A stretch of 64,000 nucleotides of DNA from Capnocytophaga sp. (lineage in GTDB: Bacteria; Bacteroidota; Bacteroidia; Flavobacteriales; Flavobacteriaceae): contig NZ_JAUNKD010000010.1 of the NCBI RefSeq assembly GCF_030532915.1, positions 1 to 64,000 on the forward strand. The letters run 5' to 3'. A program made the translations under genes and the position numbers. Shown here piece after piece: positions 1 through 8,529 of this stretch. The first letter of the stretch is position 1. Each line of letters opens with the position of its first letter. The notes under the pieces were generated by a model that did not search any database, had not been told where the DNA came from, and saw only the letters and a program-made list of their open reading frames with translations.

Positions 1-167
1 ATACCCATTTCACTACTGTTTTACTAAAAATAAAATTATATTATACCCATTTCACCGGTGATTTACCAAAAATAAAATGTTACATAGCACATTTCACTGA
101 TGAATCAGTAAAAATATAATTGTACACGGGTCAAAACATTGATTTGCCGAATAAAAAAATATTTTAC
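1..167. repeat. Degenerate 42-bp tandem repeats
   Basis: Four head-to-tail units start near 1, 43, 84 and 126. The first two share ATACCCATTTCAC, then TTTAC and AAAAATAAAAT. The third keeps CATTTCACTGATGA and AAAAATATAAT, and the fourth keeps only CATTGATTTGC and an A-rich tail. The array touches the window edge and may continue to the left. Units abut without spacers, so it is not a CRISPR array. It lies upstream of the promoter of the gene at 296. No coding potential is visible in 1-295. Confidence 0.7.
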
Positions 168-230
168 TCAAAACGCTTTTCGCCCAAAATCATTTTATTT
201 TTCCAAAAATGTTAAAATAACGCTAAATAA

Positions 231-261
231 TTGATTATTAAAAATAAATTACATAGCTTTG
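231..261 (+). promoter_or_regulatory. Promoter of the DUF6261-like gene
   Basis: TTG at 231-233 and TAGCTTTG at 254-261, with a 20-nt spacer, match the Bacteroidota -33/-7 pattern. The start codon at 296 lies 35 nt downstream of the -7 element. Confidence 0.6.
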
Positions 262-295
262 TAACGTAATTAATAAATCAAAAAACAAAAATAGT

Positions 296-1006
296 ATGCT
301 GAAAATTTTAAAACCTTCCGTTCGTATTACCGAAATGGCCGATACCGCCCATCAGTTAGTAATGCTTTACAAAGGCGAAACAGCCCTTGCCAATGACCCC
401 ATCTTAAAACCTGTATTTACACAGGTAGAAGCACTTTCCGAACAGCTATCGCAAGCCATTAAAAGCGATAAAATACTCTCGGAACTCGATAAATTAGACA
501 ACCAACGCGATGACGCCATTCGCAAACTCGAAAAATACCTGAAAAGTTATGCTAACATCCCCGTGGAAACGCTTCGCAAGTCGGGCGAGAAGCTCTACGC
601 CGTGTTTGCAAAGTATGGCGTGGGCATCACTCGTGAAAGTTACGCGGTGGAATCGGCTCATATCGAATCCCTTCTGAAAGACCTCGCCGAACCGGCTCTC
701 GCAGCAGACATCGACGCACTCGAAGGCATCGCCCCCACCATCGAAACACTCAAAACCACCCAAGCCGCCTTTAATGAACGGCGGTTATCACACGACAAAA
801 ACCTCGCCGAAAAGAGCAAACGCCCCAAATCAGCCGACCTTAAAAAGCAACTCTTGAAGCAAATCAACACCGGACTGATTCCGTACCTCACCGCGGCGAC
901 TTTCGTAAGTCCCGATGCGTTTACGCACTTCGCCGACACGGTGGCACAAATCATCAATACAATCAACAGTAATATCTCCGTTCGGAGCAAAAAAACAGAA
1001 AAATAA
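296..1006 (+). CDS. DUF6261-like protein, function unknown
   Basis: A 236-residue predicted soluble, mostly helical protein without signal peptide or membrane segment. Its overall look (N-terminal LKPSVRITEMADTA, a long helical body with many Leu/Lys/Glu, a KSKRPKSADLKKQ linker near residue 175 and a final helical segment) resembles the Bacteroidota family DUF6261, which has no known biochemical role. The ATG is supported by the promoter 35 nt upstream. Transcription probably ends at the shared hairpin at 1011-1054. GC content rises toward the C-terminus (600-900), which may point to a different history from the AT-rich flank. The family assignment is from memory of the family's appearance only. 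Confidence 0.6.
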   Translation: MLKILKPSVRITEMADTAHQLVMLYKGETALANDPILKPVFTQVEALSEQLSQAIKSDKILSELDKLDNQRDDAIRKLEKYLKSYANIPVETLRKSGEKLYAVFAKYGVGITRESYAVESAHIESLLKDLAEPALAADIDALEGIAPTIETLKTTQAAFNERRLSHDKNLAEKSKRPKSADLKKQLLKQINTGLIPYLTAATFVSPDAFTHFADTVAQIINTINSNISVRSKKTEK

Positions 1007-1010
1007 CCAA

Positions 1011-1054
1011 AAACGCAGCTTGTTTTTTGTCAATCGAAAAAGCAAGCTGCGTTT
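1011..1054. terminator. Bidirectional terminator hairpin
   Basis: Perfect 12-bp arms AAACGCAGCTTG (1011-1022) and CAAGCTGCGTTT (1043-1054), flanked by A-rich and T-rich tracts. It sits between two convergent genes and can serve both. Confidence 0.8.
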
Positions 1055-1059
1055 GTTTT

Positions 1060-1452
1060 TTAATCGAAGAAATCGTCATCATCGTCAATTTCATTAAACA
1101 AATTGTCGATGGCACGGCGGTCTTTTTTGGTGGGGCGCCCCTCCCCTTTTTGGCGGTAATATTCTTGCGCCAGTTTGTTTATTTCGGCTTGTTCAAAGGC
1201 TTCGGGCGGGGTGAGGTCTTGCCGATACAGGCTCACCAGCTTAGCACCAACCCGTGATGTGGGGATATCCAAAATGAGCAACTCGTAGTTTATCTGATTT
1301 TTACGCACCACGAGCTTGTCGCCTGCAAACACCTCACGCGAAGGCTTGGCAGCATCGCCGTTGATGCGCACATGTCCTTTTTTGCAGGCTTCGGTGGCAA
1401 TGTTTCGGGTTTTGAAGTAGCGCAAACACCACAAAAGTTTGTCAATCCGCAT
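1060..1452 (-). CDS. S4-domain RNA-binding protein, Hsp15/HslR-like
   Basis: 130 residues from the ATG at 1452; a TTG 21 nt further upstream is in frame but lies closer to the promoter and is less likely. The N-terminal 60 residues form an S4 fold (MRIDKLLWCLRYFKTR, then ACKKGHVRINGD and KPSREVFAGDKL), as in Hsp15, which binds 50S subunits carrying nascent chains. The C-terminal part contains PPEAFEQAEINKLA and ends in an acidic tail (DDDDDFFD). The gene stands alone, transcribed toward the shared terminator at 1011-1054 from the promoter at 1484. An Hsp15-like ribosome-rescue role is inferred from the family; other small S4 proteins cannot be excluded. Confidence 0.8.
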   Translation of the reverse strand: MRIDKLLWCLRYFKTRNIATEACKKGHVRINGDAAKPSREVFAGDKLVVRKNQINYELLILDIPTSRVGAKLVSLYRQDLTPPEAFEQAEINKLAQEYYRQKGEGRPTKKDRRAIDNLFNEIDDDDDFFD

Positions 1453-1483
1453 ATTTTTTACATTTAATACCAATATTTCATCG

Positions 1484-1491
1484 CAAAAATA
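1484..1491 (-). promoter_or_regulatory. -7 element of the S4-protein gene
   Basis: TATTTTTG on the minus strand, 32 nt upstream of the ATG at 1452. No convincing -33 element at the usual spacing. Confidence 0.45.
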
Positions 1492-1536
1492 ATATTATTT
1501 CGTATCTTGCACCCCTCAAAAAACAGATAATTTTAT

Positions 1537-2355
1537 ATGATTCGTAAAACAATATTCAGTATCAGCTCATTGCTGGCTTTAACAATCGTTTCTTGTAAGA
1601 AGGATAACAGCAGTTCCGCGCAAGTTATACCACCGCGTGACGTTACCGAAGTGCGCGACGAGAATGATGCCGCCATCACTGCCTACCTCAAAACGCATTT
1701 CTATAAACTTGAAAACAATCAAGTGATTTTGGACACCATTGCAAAAGAAAACGCACAAGCCGAACCGCTTTTCAACAAGGTGCAAACTATTGAATTAGAT
1801 GTTTTTGATGCCAACAACAACAAAGTGCGCCATAAATTGTATTACCTTCCGGCACGCGAAGGCTCGGGAAAGCAATCCTCCATTGCCGATTCGGTTTTCG
1901 TTTCATACAAAGGGCAATTGCTCAATGGAAAAACCTTTGACCAGTCGGTCGGGCATACGCTTTCAAACTGGACAGACCTGCTCGGCTCCCGAAGTCAGGG
2001 TAACAACGGCACCATCAGAGGTTACCGCGAAGGAATCGCCCTGCTGAAAGACTCGCAAAGCCCCGTTACCATAAACAACGACGGAACGATAAGCGTTCCG
2101 GAAGACGGCGGTGTAGGCGTGTTTTTCATTCCTTCCGCATTGGCATATTTCAACTCGGCTGCGGGCAGCATTCCGGCATATTCACCCCTTATCTTTACCG
2201 TGAATTTGATAAAAACCAAAAATGCCGACCACGACCACGACGGCATTCCTTCCATCAAAGAAATTAAACGGGAAGACTACGGCATCGTAACCTATCCCGA
2301 TTGCGACAATGACGGTTTCCCCGATTATTTGGACGCCGATAAATGCAAAGAATAA
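1537..2355 (+). CDS. FKBP-type peptidyl-prolyl isomerase lipoprotein with Asp-rich tail
   Basis: 272 residues. A signal peptide with lipobox ending at Cys20 (LALTIVSC) predicts a lipid-anchored envelope protein. Residues ~90-230 carry an FKBP-like domain: SVFVSYKGQLLNGKTFDQS, then FIPSALAYFNSAAGSIP and a final PLIFTVNLI strand. Such domains catalyse prolyl cis-trans isomerisation; in gliding flavobacteria related lipoproteins (GldI-like) assist envelope protein folding, but membership in that subgroup is not shown here. The last 40 residues hold two Asp-rich segments (DHDHDGIPS, DCDNDGFPDYLDADKC) that resemble thrombospondin-type-3/EF-hand-like calcium loops, an unusual appendage for an FKBP. 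Confidence 0.85.
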   Translation: MIRKTIFSISSLLALTIVSCKKDNSSSAQVIPPRDVTEVRDENDAAITAYLKTHFYKLENNQVILDTIAKENAQAEPLFNKVQTIELDVFDANNNKVRHKLYYLPAREGSGKQSSIADSVFVSYKGQLLNGKTFDQSVGHTLSNWTDLLGSRSQGNNGTIRGYREGIALLKDSQSPVTINNDGTISVPEDGGVGVFFIPSALAYFNSAAGSIPAYSPLIFTVNLIKTKNADHDHDGIPSIKEIKREDYGIVTYPDCDNDGFPDYLDADKCKE

Positions 2356-2384
2356 CAAATCAATCTGAAAATCAATACAACCAC

Positions 2385-2421
2385 CACCTTTGCCAAAGCC
2401 CACAACACTTTGGCAAAGGTG
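2385..2421. repeat. Hairpin of the CTTTGnCAAAG family
   Basis: Perfect 14-bp arms CACCTTTGCCAAAG (2385-2398) and CTTTGGCAAAGGTG (2408-2421). It follows the FKBP gene and could terminate transcription, although only a weak T tract follows. Related hairpins occur at 8483, 13741 and 14003. Confidence 0.7.
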
Positions 2422-2449
2422 CTTGTTATAAAACTACTTGCTTTTGCGT

Positions 2450-3169
2450 ATGAAAAAACATATTCCGAACATAATCACCCTGTTAAACTTATTTTGCGGA
2501 ACCATTGCCGTGGTGCAAGCCGTTCAGGGCAGGCTTGATTGGGCTGCGTTTTTTGTGGCTTTGGGTATTTTTTTTGATTTTTTCGACGGATTTTTTGCGC
2601 GTCTGCTCAATGTGAAGTCCGATTTGGGTTTGCAACTCGATTCACTTGCCGATATGGTAACTTCGGGGGTTGTGCCCGGCATTGCGATGTTTCAATTGCT
2701 TGCCAAAAGTGATTTTATTGTTGAAAACAGCGCGCAACCGGCAGTAACTTGGCTTGCATACGCCGGATTTTTAATCACGCTGGCTTCGGCATACCGATTG
2801 GCAAATTTTAATATCGACACCCGCCAAAGCACGAGTTTCATCGGTTTGCCAACACCCGCCAACGCTTTGTTTATACTGGCATTACCGCTTATTTTGCAGT
2901 ACGAATCCGCGCCGTTTTTAGAACCCTTTTTACAAAACACCTTCTTTTTAATGTTGCTCACCTTGCTGAGTGCCTATATGCTCAACGCCGAAATTCCGTT
3001 GTTTGCCTTGAAGTTCAAGGATTTTTCTTTCCGAAACAATAAAATCAAATATATTTTTATACTTATCAGCGTTTTATGCCTGATTTCATTACGATTAACG
3101 GCAATTCCGGTTATCATCGTGCTGTACGTGCTGTTTTCACTTTTTCAAACGAAGAAAAAAGGGGCGTAA
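2450..3169 (+). CDS. pssA: CDP-diacylglycerol-serine O-phosphatidyltransferase
   Basis: 239 residues from the ATG at 2450; an in-frame TTG at 2438 is less likely. The enzyme joins CDP-diacylglycerol and serine to give phosphatidylserine, the precursor of phosphatidylethanolamine. The CDP-alcohol phosphotransferase signature is complete: D46-G47, A50-R51, G60, D64 and D68. The protein is almost entirely membrane segments, as expected for an integral enzyme. It stands between the FKBP lipoprotein and a convergent SprT-like gene whose stop is only a few bases away. PssA is favoured over PgsA by the N-terminal PNIITLLNLFCGTIA, typical of bacterial PssA. cdsA, the upstream step, is elsewhere in this window at 31570. 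Confidence 0.92.
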   Translation: MKKHIPNIITLLNLFCGTIAVVQAVQGRLDWAAFFVALGIFFDFFDGFFARLLNVKSDLGLQLDSLADMVTSGVVPGIAMFQLLAKSDFIVENSAQPAVTWLAYAGFLITLASAYRLANFNIDTRQSTSFIGLPTPANALFILALPLILQYESAPFLEPFLQNTFFLMLLTLLSAYMLNAEIPLFALKFKDFSFRNNKIKYIFILISVLCLISLRLTAIPVIIVLYVLFSLFQTKKKGA

Positions 3170-3174
3170 CTGGC

Positions 3175-3780
3175 TTATAAATTGTATTTTAGGGGCTCGA
3201 CCTCGGCGTGTGGCTGGAAGATGTATTTTTTTCCGCTGGCAAGTTCGGTGCATTCAAAACATTTGATGCGTTTTTTCCCTTTTTTAAAAACGCGCCCGTC
3301 TTTAATGCGGAAAATTGTTCCGATGGGCAATTCAAAAATGAAATCGGCAGTTGTTTCTTCATCAAAATCCTTTAATGCCAATGCCAAAACGGGGTCAATA
3401 TCGCTGCTGGCGGTCGGGTTTTTAAAATGATTGGCTACGACTCTGAGCAAAGGCTCGGGGAAAATATCGGGTGCAATGAAAGGGAGCATCAATCCGCTGA
3501 ATGTGTATTTCCATTCTTTTCCGTGTGGCTTTATAAGCCTCCCGAACTTTTTAAAAGCTACCAAATGGGCTATTTCGTGAATGAGGGTGATTAAAAAACG
3601 ATATTTGTTACTGCCCGCATTGACCGTGATTAGGTGTTGCCCACCGGGAAGTTGTTGGTAATCACCGTGGCGCGTTTTGCGTTCATTTACGATTTTTAAA
3701 TGCACACTGTGGAACTTAATAAGTTCAAAACAAGGCATAACCGCATTTTCGGGCACGTATTTTGCGAGGATATTTACCAC
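3175..3780 (-). CDS. SprT-like zinc metalloprotease-fold protein
   Basis: 201 residues. The HExxH zinc motif is H68-E69-I-A-H72 inside FLITLIHEIAHLV, followed by KPHGKEWK, which matches the SprT-like family (related to the human DNA-protein crosslink protease SPRTN). The C-terminus has a CFEC pair (IKCFECTEL), but a full four-Cys zinc ribbon is not evident. The start is a GTG at 3780: no ATG lies upstream in frame, and the promoter at 3818-3825 leaves a leader of about 30 nt. Bacterial SprT-like proteins have no settled role. The gene converges on pssA with no terminator between them. Confidence 0.8.
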   Translation of the reverse strand: MVNILAKYVPENAVMPCFELIKFHSVHLKIVNERKTRHGDYQQLPGGQHLITVNAGSNKYRFLITLIHEIAHLVAFKKFGRLIKPHGKEWKYTFSGLMLPFIAPDIFPEPLLRVVANHFKNPTASSDIDPVLALALKDFDEETTADFIFELPIGTIFRIKDGRVFKKGKKRIKCFECTELASGKKYIFQPHAEVEPLKYNL

Positions 3781-3817
3781 CGTGATTTCAAATAAAAAAT
3801 TGCTGTTTTAAGTCGGG

Positions 3818-3848
3818 CAAAAATACGATAATTTGTATAATTCGGCAA
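3818..3848 (-). promoter_or_regulatory. Promoter of the SprT-like gene
   Basis: Minus-strand TATTTTTG at 3818-3825 with TTG at 3846-3848 (20-nt spacer). It supports the GTG start at 3780. Confidence 0.6.
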
Positions 3849-3969
3849 ATTACTATCAACATATTGCCTTTTGCGTGAAGCGCTTACAAAAATCAAAAAG
3901 TTTTATCCTCAAAAATTTTCCGATTTCAGAAAAAAATCATACATTAGCCCGCAATTAAAAAAAGAATCA

Positions 3970-5970
3970 ATGGAAAACAGAGAATTATATCGTTTTGTAA
4001 ATGCCGAAGATTGGACAGAAACACTTGCTGACAATCAACTAATTGAGCTTTTAAAAGATACCGACTTTGCACGGGAACAAACCGATGAGGGGCGTGATTT
4101 TTGTTATTTCTTGCACAAGTATAGCAAAGCAGATAACGACAAAACCTCGGATTATGCTTTTATGGCATACACTTTAACACAGCCCGAAAACTTGGAGCGT
4201 GCCTCAATGTATGATATGGTGTTGGAAGAAAATGAATTTTTTGACATTCACCGCATTAGCGTATTTAGAAATGGACAAATTATTGACAAAACCCCCGATA
4301 CAACCGTTAAAGTTTTGGACAACGAAAACCAAAGCGGACGCGGGATATTGAGCAGTTCCAAAAAACTCAACATCTCCATCAAGGATTTGCACTTGAACGA
4401 TATTCTTATTTTGGAAGACACCAAAATCAAGGTCTTCACCGAAAAAGAATTTCTGCGTCGCGATTTTGTTAAAAACGTGTACATCACCCCCGATACCTAC
4501 TGGGCGTATGGCAAGTATCACTACAAATTCATCAACAACCGCGACAAGCGTGTGGCGTACAAAGATATGTTCTTCCGTGATGAAAACGGAGCTGTTTTGC
4601 CCAGTGAAATAAAATTTTTGGACAAAGGAGAGTCGTTTGACATCTTGAAATACAATTACATAAATCCGGTTGATCCGAGTCGTGAAATTTTCCCGTTTAT
4701 TGATTTCGCCACCGAAAGCAACTGGACGGACTTATCGAATTACATCTATCCGCTATATAAAGAGGTGTTCGACTCGTCTGATTTGAAGCAGTTCGCCCCT
4801 GACCTTATCGAGAAATTAGACGCAATGCCGTCGCTGGACGAGAAGATTCAGTACGCCATTGAGTACGTGCAGAATAACATCTATTATGTGTACAACGCCG
4901 ATGAAATGAACGGACACAAACCCCAAGAGCCGGCGGTTACCTACCAAAACAAACAAGGGGATTGCAAGGCGAAGTGCGTTTTGCTCAAAACCGTTTTGGA
5001 TTATCTGGGCGTGGAGTCGTCAGTGGTGTTAGTGAATTATAATTCAGACTTTTACCTGAAATATTATTTGCCGTCGCTTTTGTCATTCAATCACGTGATT
5101 GTCAAAATCAATTACAAAGGCGAAGAATATTTTGTTGATGCCACCTCACGAAACGAGTTTGGGCGTTTGCAAAACAGAGCCGTAATCAGTTTCTGTTTTT
5201 ATATGGAAATAGCTCCCAATCAATCTCTTAAAGTGCGCAAACCCGTTCGTTTTGAAAAATATTGCATCGATGAGAAAGTTTCGTTTGACGTAAAGGAAAA
5301 CACCGGAAAGTTAGTGCTTGACACCACTTATCGTTACAACCGTGCCAATACGATGCGTAACTATTTCAAATCGAGCAATAAAAAAGAAATTCTGGACAGC
5401 TGGAACAACGCACTTTTCTACAACCTAAACTATTGCAACGACCGCAAAGGAAAAGATTATCGCGATATTTTCAAAAATGCGTCATTGCAAATCATAAATG
5501 ACGATAAGGTTGAAAACGTGTTCACGGTACGATACGAAGCCGAAGTAAACGACCCGTACTTTACCGACCCGAAAGGCGCGCGTTTTTTGATGTATTTTGA
5601 CCATACCGTGCTGAAAAACAATGTGAGAGATTACCAACACAGCGATGCAAGCTTCTGGCACAATTTTGATAGCGAGCATTATGAAATTGCACTCTCAACC
5701 GATTTAAAAATCGATACCAAAGAGAAGTTTACCGTTCAGGAAATCGATATTAAAAACGAGTTTTTCACCCATAAAACCGAGAAATTCATCACGAAAAACT
5801 CCGGAAAAGTAACGGTGGCTTACAATCCGCTTACCAATGTTGAGATTCCGCTGGATAAGTTCGAAACGCTTCGGGAAGATTATCACAAAGTAGCGGACAG
5901 CAACTTCGGAATAGGAATCGACATCATCGAAGGCGGTCTTGTCAATTCATTAAAACGATTGTTTAAATAA
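3970..5970 (+). CDS. Transglutaminase-like domain protein with DUF3857-like N-terminus
   Basis: 666 residues from the ATG at 3970; the frame is open to a TTG at 3871, but the upstream part lacks conserved character. Residues ~60-290 resemble DUF3857, the beta-rich domain that precedes transglutaminase cores in Bacteroidota. The core has a complete Cys-His-Asp triad: C332 in QGDCKAKC, H375 in SFNHVIVKI and D390 in YFVDATS. The remaining ~270 residues are a beta-rich tail. Most relatives are secreted, but no signal peptide is visible here, so this member may be cytoplasmic. Substrate unknown. A strong bidirectional terminator follows at 5982-6021. Confidence 0.8.
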   Translation: MENRELYRFVNAEDWTETLADNQLIELLKDTDFAREQTDEGRDFCYFLHKYSKADNDKTSDYAFMAYTLTQPENLERASMYDMVLEENEFFDIHRISVFRNGQIIDKTPDTTVKVLDNENQSGRGILSSSKKLNISIKDLHLNDILILEDTKIKVFTEKEFLRRDFVKNVYITPDTYWAYGKYHYKFINNRDKRVAYKDMFFRDENGAVLPSEIKFLDKGESFDILKYNYINPVDPSREIFPFIDFATESNWTDLSNYIYPLYKEVFDSSDLKQFAPDLIEKLDAMPSLDEKIQYAIEYVQNNIYYVYNADEMNGHKPQEPAVTYQNKQGDCKAKCVLLKTVLDYLGVESSVVLVNYNSDFYLKYYLPSLLSFNHVIVKINYKGEEYFVDATSRNEFGRLQNRAVISFCFYMEIAPNQSLKVRKPVRFEKYCIDEKVSFDVKENTGKLVLDTTYRYNRANTMRNYFKSSNKKEILDSWNNALFYNLNYCNDRKGKDYRDIFKNASLQIINDDKVENVFTVRYEAEVNDPYFTDPKGARFLMYFDHTVLKNNVRDYQHSDASFWHNFDSEHYEIALSTDLKIDTKEKFTVQEIDIKNEFFTHKTEKFITKNSGKVTVAYNPLTNVEIPLDKFETLREDYHKVADSNFGIGIDIIEGGLVNSLKRLFK

Positions 5971-5981
5971 TCACCACAAAC

Positions 5982-6021
5982 AAAAAGAGATTTGAAAGTA
6001 TTGATTTTCAAATCTCTTTTT
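5982..6021. terminator. Bidirectional terminator
   Basis: Perfect 16-bp arms AAAAAGAGATTTGAAA (5982-5997) and its complement (6006-6021), 8-nt loop, between convergent genes. Confidence 0.85.
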
Positions 6022-6087
6022 TAGTTAGTTACGATTGTTCTCAAAAATTTGACAAGGTTTGTGATTGTCCGAAGCATTAAACTCCCA

Positions 6088-7866
6088 TTATTCAATAAAG
6101 TAAATCGGGTATCGCAAATGCGATTTTTCGTAATGAGGCGTTTGGCGGTAAATCCAGTTGAGTTGCTGATAACTGCTATCGGCAAAGGCTTTGTCTCTCT
6201 TTTTCATAAGGTCAAGCGAATCTTTCAAATGCGGGTTTTTATGAAGAAATTCCAATGCGATGTCTTCAAAAAGGTAGGGCGAAAAATGTTCTTTCTGTTG
6301 CAAAACCGAATCGAAGAAGTTCCAATTAAAAAATGAATCAACTGCCTCCGGTTCAAGCGTTTCTATTAAATAGCGCTTCGCAGTTTGGTTTGCTGCAACG
6401 ATGAAATCGCCTTTGTACAACTGCACATAATCCTGATGTTTTGAAACTTGCGTATCGAAATGCAAATAATGCCCTTCAAAAGGTTTTTCGGTGGTTTTGT
6501 AATCTTCTATGCGGTAGTAACTTACGAGCATTAGCGTATCTTTTTCAATTTCCGACATTTCCACCCCGTTGATTTTCAGTCGCTCCACAACGTTTTTCCA
6601 AACTTTCGGAACGATGTAAGTCGTTGGTACTTTTACGCTTTTTTGGGGCAAGAATCGCTCATAAAACGGAATTTCTTTAACAAAGGGTTTCGTTTGGTCG
6701 TATCGCAATCGCGTGAGCCCCGTAACTTCACTTATCAGCGTGTCGGCTTTGTATCCGTGAAAAGTAATGCTCGAAACCTGCGTGCTGTCTATCCGCCACT
6801 GAATCGGAAAATCACTTTTTGCCAAATCTTCTTCAAATTGTTTGATTTTTAGTTCTTTAATATTTTTTGAATCGGAATCTAAAATCTCAACAAGGCTTTT
6901 CATCATTTCGTAATTTGCCTCAACACGCTGTTTGTAAGGCTTTAACATATGTGTCTCAATCAAAATACCGATACAGTTCCACAAATTCACATATCCGGTG
7001 GAATAACGGGGCGAATCCATCGTGGCGTTGTATCCCGCATCAGGCGGTCTGTTCCAAACATTTACGTACGGAACCAATTTCCAAAAAGGTTTCGGAAGCG
7101 AATCACTTTTAAATTCGTTTTGGCGCTTAACAAGTGAATCCGACAGGCGTGGCAGTAAACTCTCGCGGGTATAATTCCCTATAAATGAACCTGCTTTATC
7201 GGGTTGAGAAACTGCGTAAGTCAATGAATGTTGGTAATCGGCTCCGTTGGTTACGTGATTGTCGATGAAAACATCGGGCTGTACCAACCGAAAAATTTTG
7301 GCAAACGAAAGGGCATTTTCCGAATCATTTTTGATAAAATCACGATTCAAATCCAAGTTTTGGGCATTGCCTCTAAATCCGTATTCTTTTGGGCCGTTTT
7401 GATTGACACGCGAAGTGGAATTTCGGTTCAACGCACCGCCAATATTATACACGGGAACGGCAACAATTACTACATTATCAGGGACTTTAATCTGATTTTG
7501 AACCAAATTGCGGAAAAGCAACATCGTGGCATCAATTCCATCAGTTTCGCCGGGGTGTATTCCGTTGTTAATCAACAGAATTGTCTTTTCTTTTTGTAAT
7601 TTTGAAAAATTAAATTCGGCATCGGCATTATACGTTACGATGTGTAAAGGCAAGCCCGCATCGGTCTGCCCCATTGTTTTCAGGCTGATGGTGCTATATT
7701 GGCGGGAGAGTTCTTTGTAAAAATCAATAACTTCCTCATAGGCAGCACTTTCTGTTCCGTTTGAAGTTTCAAATCGGGTAACAAAACCTTCTTTGGAAGT
7801 AAAAAACGTATTCTCGCAAGAAGCCAAAACACTTGCCAAAAATCCAAAAAACAGCCATTTTTTCAT
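6088..7866 (-). CDS. M14-family zinc carboxypeptidase lipoprotein
   Basis: 592 residues. Signal peptide with lipobox ASVLASC (Cys17) predicts an envelope lipoprotein. Residues ~40-310 form an M14 zinc carboxypeptidase domain: zinc ligands H104 and E107 in HPGETDG, NRD at 174-176 for substrate carboxylate binding, third ligand H204 in DNHVTNG, and likely catalytic E304 in LIETHML. The remaining 280 residues are an uncharacterised tail. It probably trims peptides taken from the host or environment. pncA is 12 nt upstream, so the two are probably co-transcribed. Confidence 0.88.
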   Translation of the reverse strand: MKKWLFFGFLASVLASCENTFFTSKEGFVTRFETSNGTESAAYEEVIDFYKELSRQYSTISLKTMGQTDAGLPLHIVTYNADAEFNFSKLQKEKTILLINNGIHPGETDGIDATMLLFRNLVQNQIKVPDNVVIVAVPVYNIGGALNRNSTSRVNQNGPKEYGFRGNAQNLDLNRDFIKNDSENALSFAKIFRLVQPDVFIDNHVTNGADYQHSLTYAVSQPDKAGSFIGNYTRESLLPRLSDSLVKRQNEFKSDSLPKPFWKLVPYVNVWNRPPDAGYNATMDSPRYSTGYVNLWNCIGILIETHMLKPYKQRVEANYEMMKSLVEILDSDSKNIKELKIKQFEEDLAKSDFPIQWRIDSTQVSSITFHGYKADTLISEVTGLTRLRYDQTKPFVKEIPFYERFLPQKSVKVPTTYIVPKVWKNVVERLKINGVEMSEIEKDTLMLVSYYRIEDYKTTEKPFEGHYLHFDTQVSKHQDYVQLYKGDFIVAANQTAKRYLIETLEPEAVDSFFNWNFFDSVLQQKEHFSPYLFEDIALEFLHKNPHLKDSLDLMKKRDKAFADSSYQQLNWIYRQTPHYEKSHLRYPIYFIE

Positions 7867-7878
7867 AAAAAACGTATT

Positions 7879-8463
7879 TTATATCGATTCAATTCCCCAT
7901 TGAGCCACATATTTCTCGTAGGTTTTCGGGTCGATGGAACGAATCCCATTGGTGAGCAAACGTACTTTATAACCCAACGAAAGGGCATCGTTCACGCTGT
8001 ATGCCACACAAAAATCACCCGCTAATCCGCAGAAAGTGAGCTCGGTAATGTTTTTTTCTTTCAAAAAACCGTGCAACCCCGTACTGTTGCCTTTGTTATT
8101 GTCAAAAAAAGCACTGTAACTGTCCACTTCGGGTTGCATTCCTTTCCGAAAGATGGCCGCAATGGACGAAGTGTCCAAATCGTTGTGCAACTCGGCTCCG
8201 CGCGAACCTTGCACGCAATGGTCTGTCCAAAGGACTTGCTTAATTCCGTGTAAATCAACAATTTCAAATGGATTTTTCCCTTCGTGGTTGGATGCGAAAC
8301 TTTGGTGATTTTGCGGATGCCAATCTTGCGTGGCAACCACCAAATCGTATCCCGAATGTATTTCTTTATTTATGAAAGGAATTATTTCATTGCCTTTTGC
8401 CACCGGAAGTGTTCCGCCGGGCATAAAATCATTTTGTACATCTATGATTATCAGAGCTTTCAT
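7879..8463 (-). CDS. pncA: Nicotinamidase
   Basis: 194 residues, cytoplasmic. Hydrolyses nicotinamide to nicotinate and ammonia for NAD salvage. The isochorismatase-like fold has its catalytic triad: D8 in IIIDVQNDF, K107 in FRKGMQPE and C152 in LAGDFCV. Metal ligands D47, H49 and H53 lie in DWHPQNHQ. WTDHCVQGSRGAELH is also typical of PncA. It is the first gene of a probable two-gene transcript with the M14 peptidase, 12 nt downstream; no functional link is apparent. Confidence 0.93.
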   Translation of the reverse strand: MKALIIIDVQNDFMPGGTLPVAKGNEIIPFINKEIHSGYDLVVATQDWHPQNHQSFASNHEGKNPFEIVDLHGIKQVLWTDHCVQGSRGAELHNDLDTSSIAAIFRKGMQPEVDSYSAFFDNNKGNSTGLHGFLKEKNITELTFCGLAGDFCVAYSVNDALSLGYKVRLLTNGIRSIDPKTYEKYVAQWGIESI

Positions 8464-8482
8464 TTTAGTTTGATTTTAGTTT

Positions 8483-8517
8483 AAACTTTGACAAAGTTTG
8501 TGGCTTTGCCAAAGTTT
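8483..8517. repeat. Hairpin of the CTTTGnCAAAG family
   Basis: Arms AAACTTTGACAAAG (8483-8496) and CTTTGCCAAAGTTT (8504-8517), one mismatch, 7-nt loop, ending TTTTTG. It lies between the GH20 gene and pncA, both on the minus strand, and may end the GH20 transcript. Confidence 0.65.
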
Positions 8518-8529
8518 TTGGGTTAAAAT

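Noticed and set aside
1-167. CRISPR array
   Set aside because: Units abut directly with no unique spacers, and they diverge progressively rather than staying identical.
3871-3969. Start of the transglutaminase-like protein at a TTG 99 nt upstream
   Set aside because: The extension is Lys-rich and unlike the domain start; an ATG begins a natural N-terminus at 3970.
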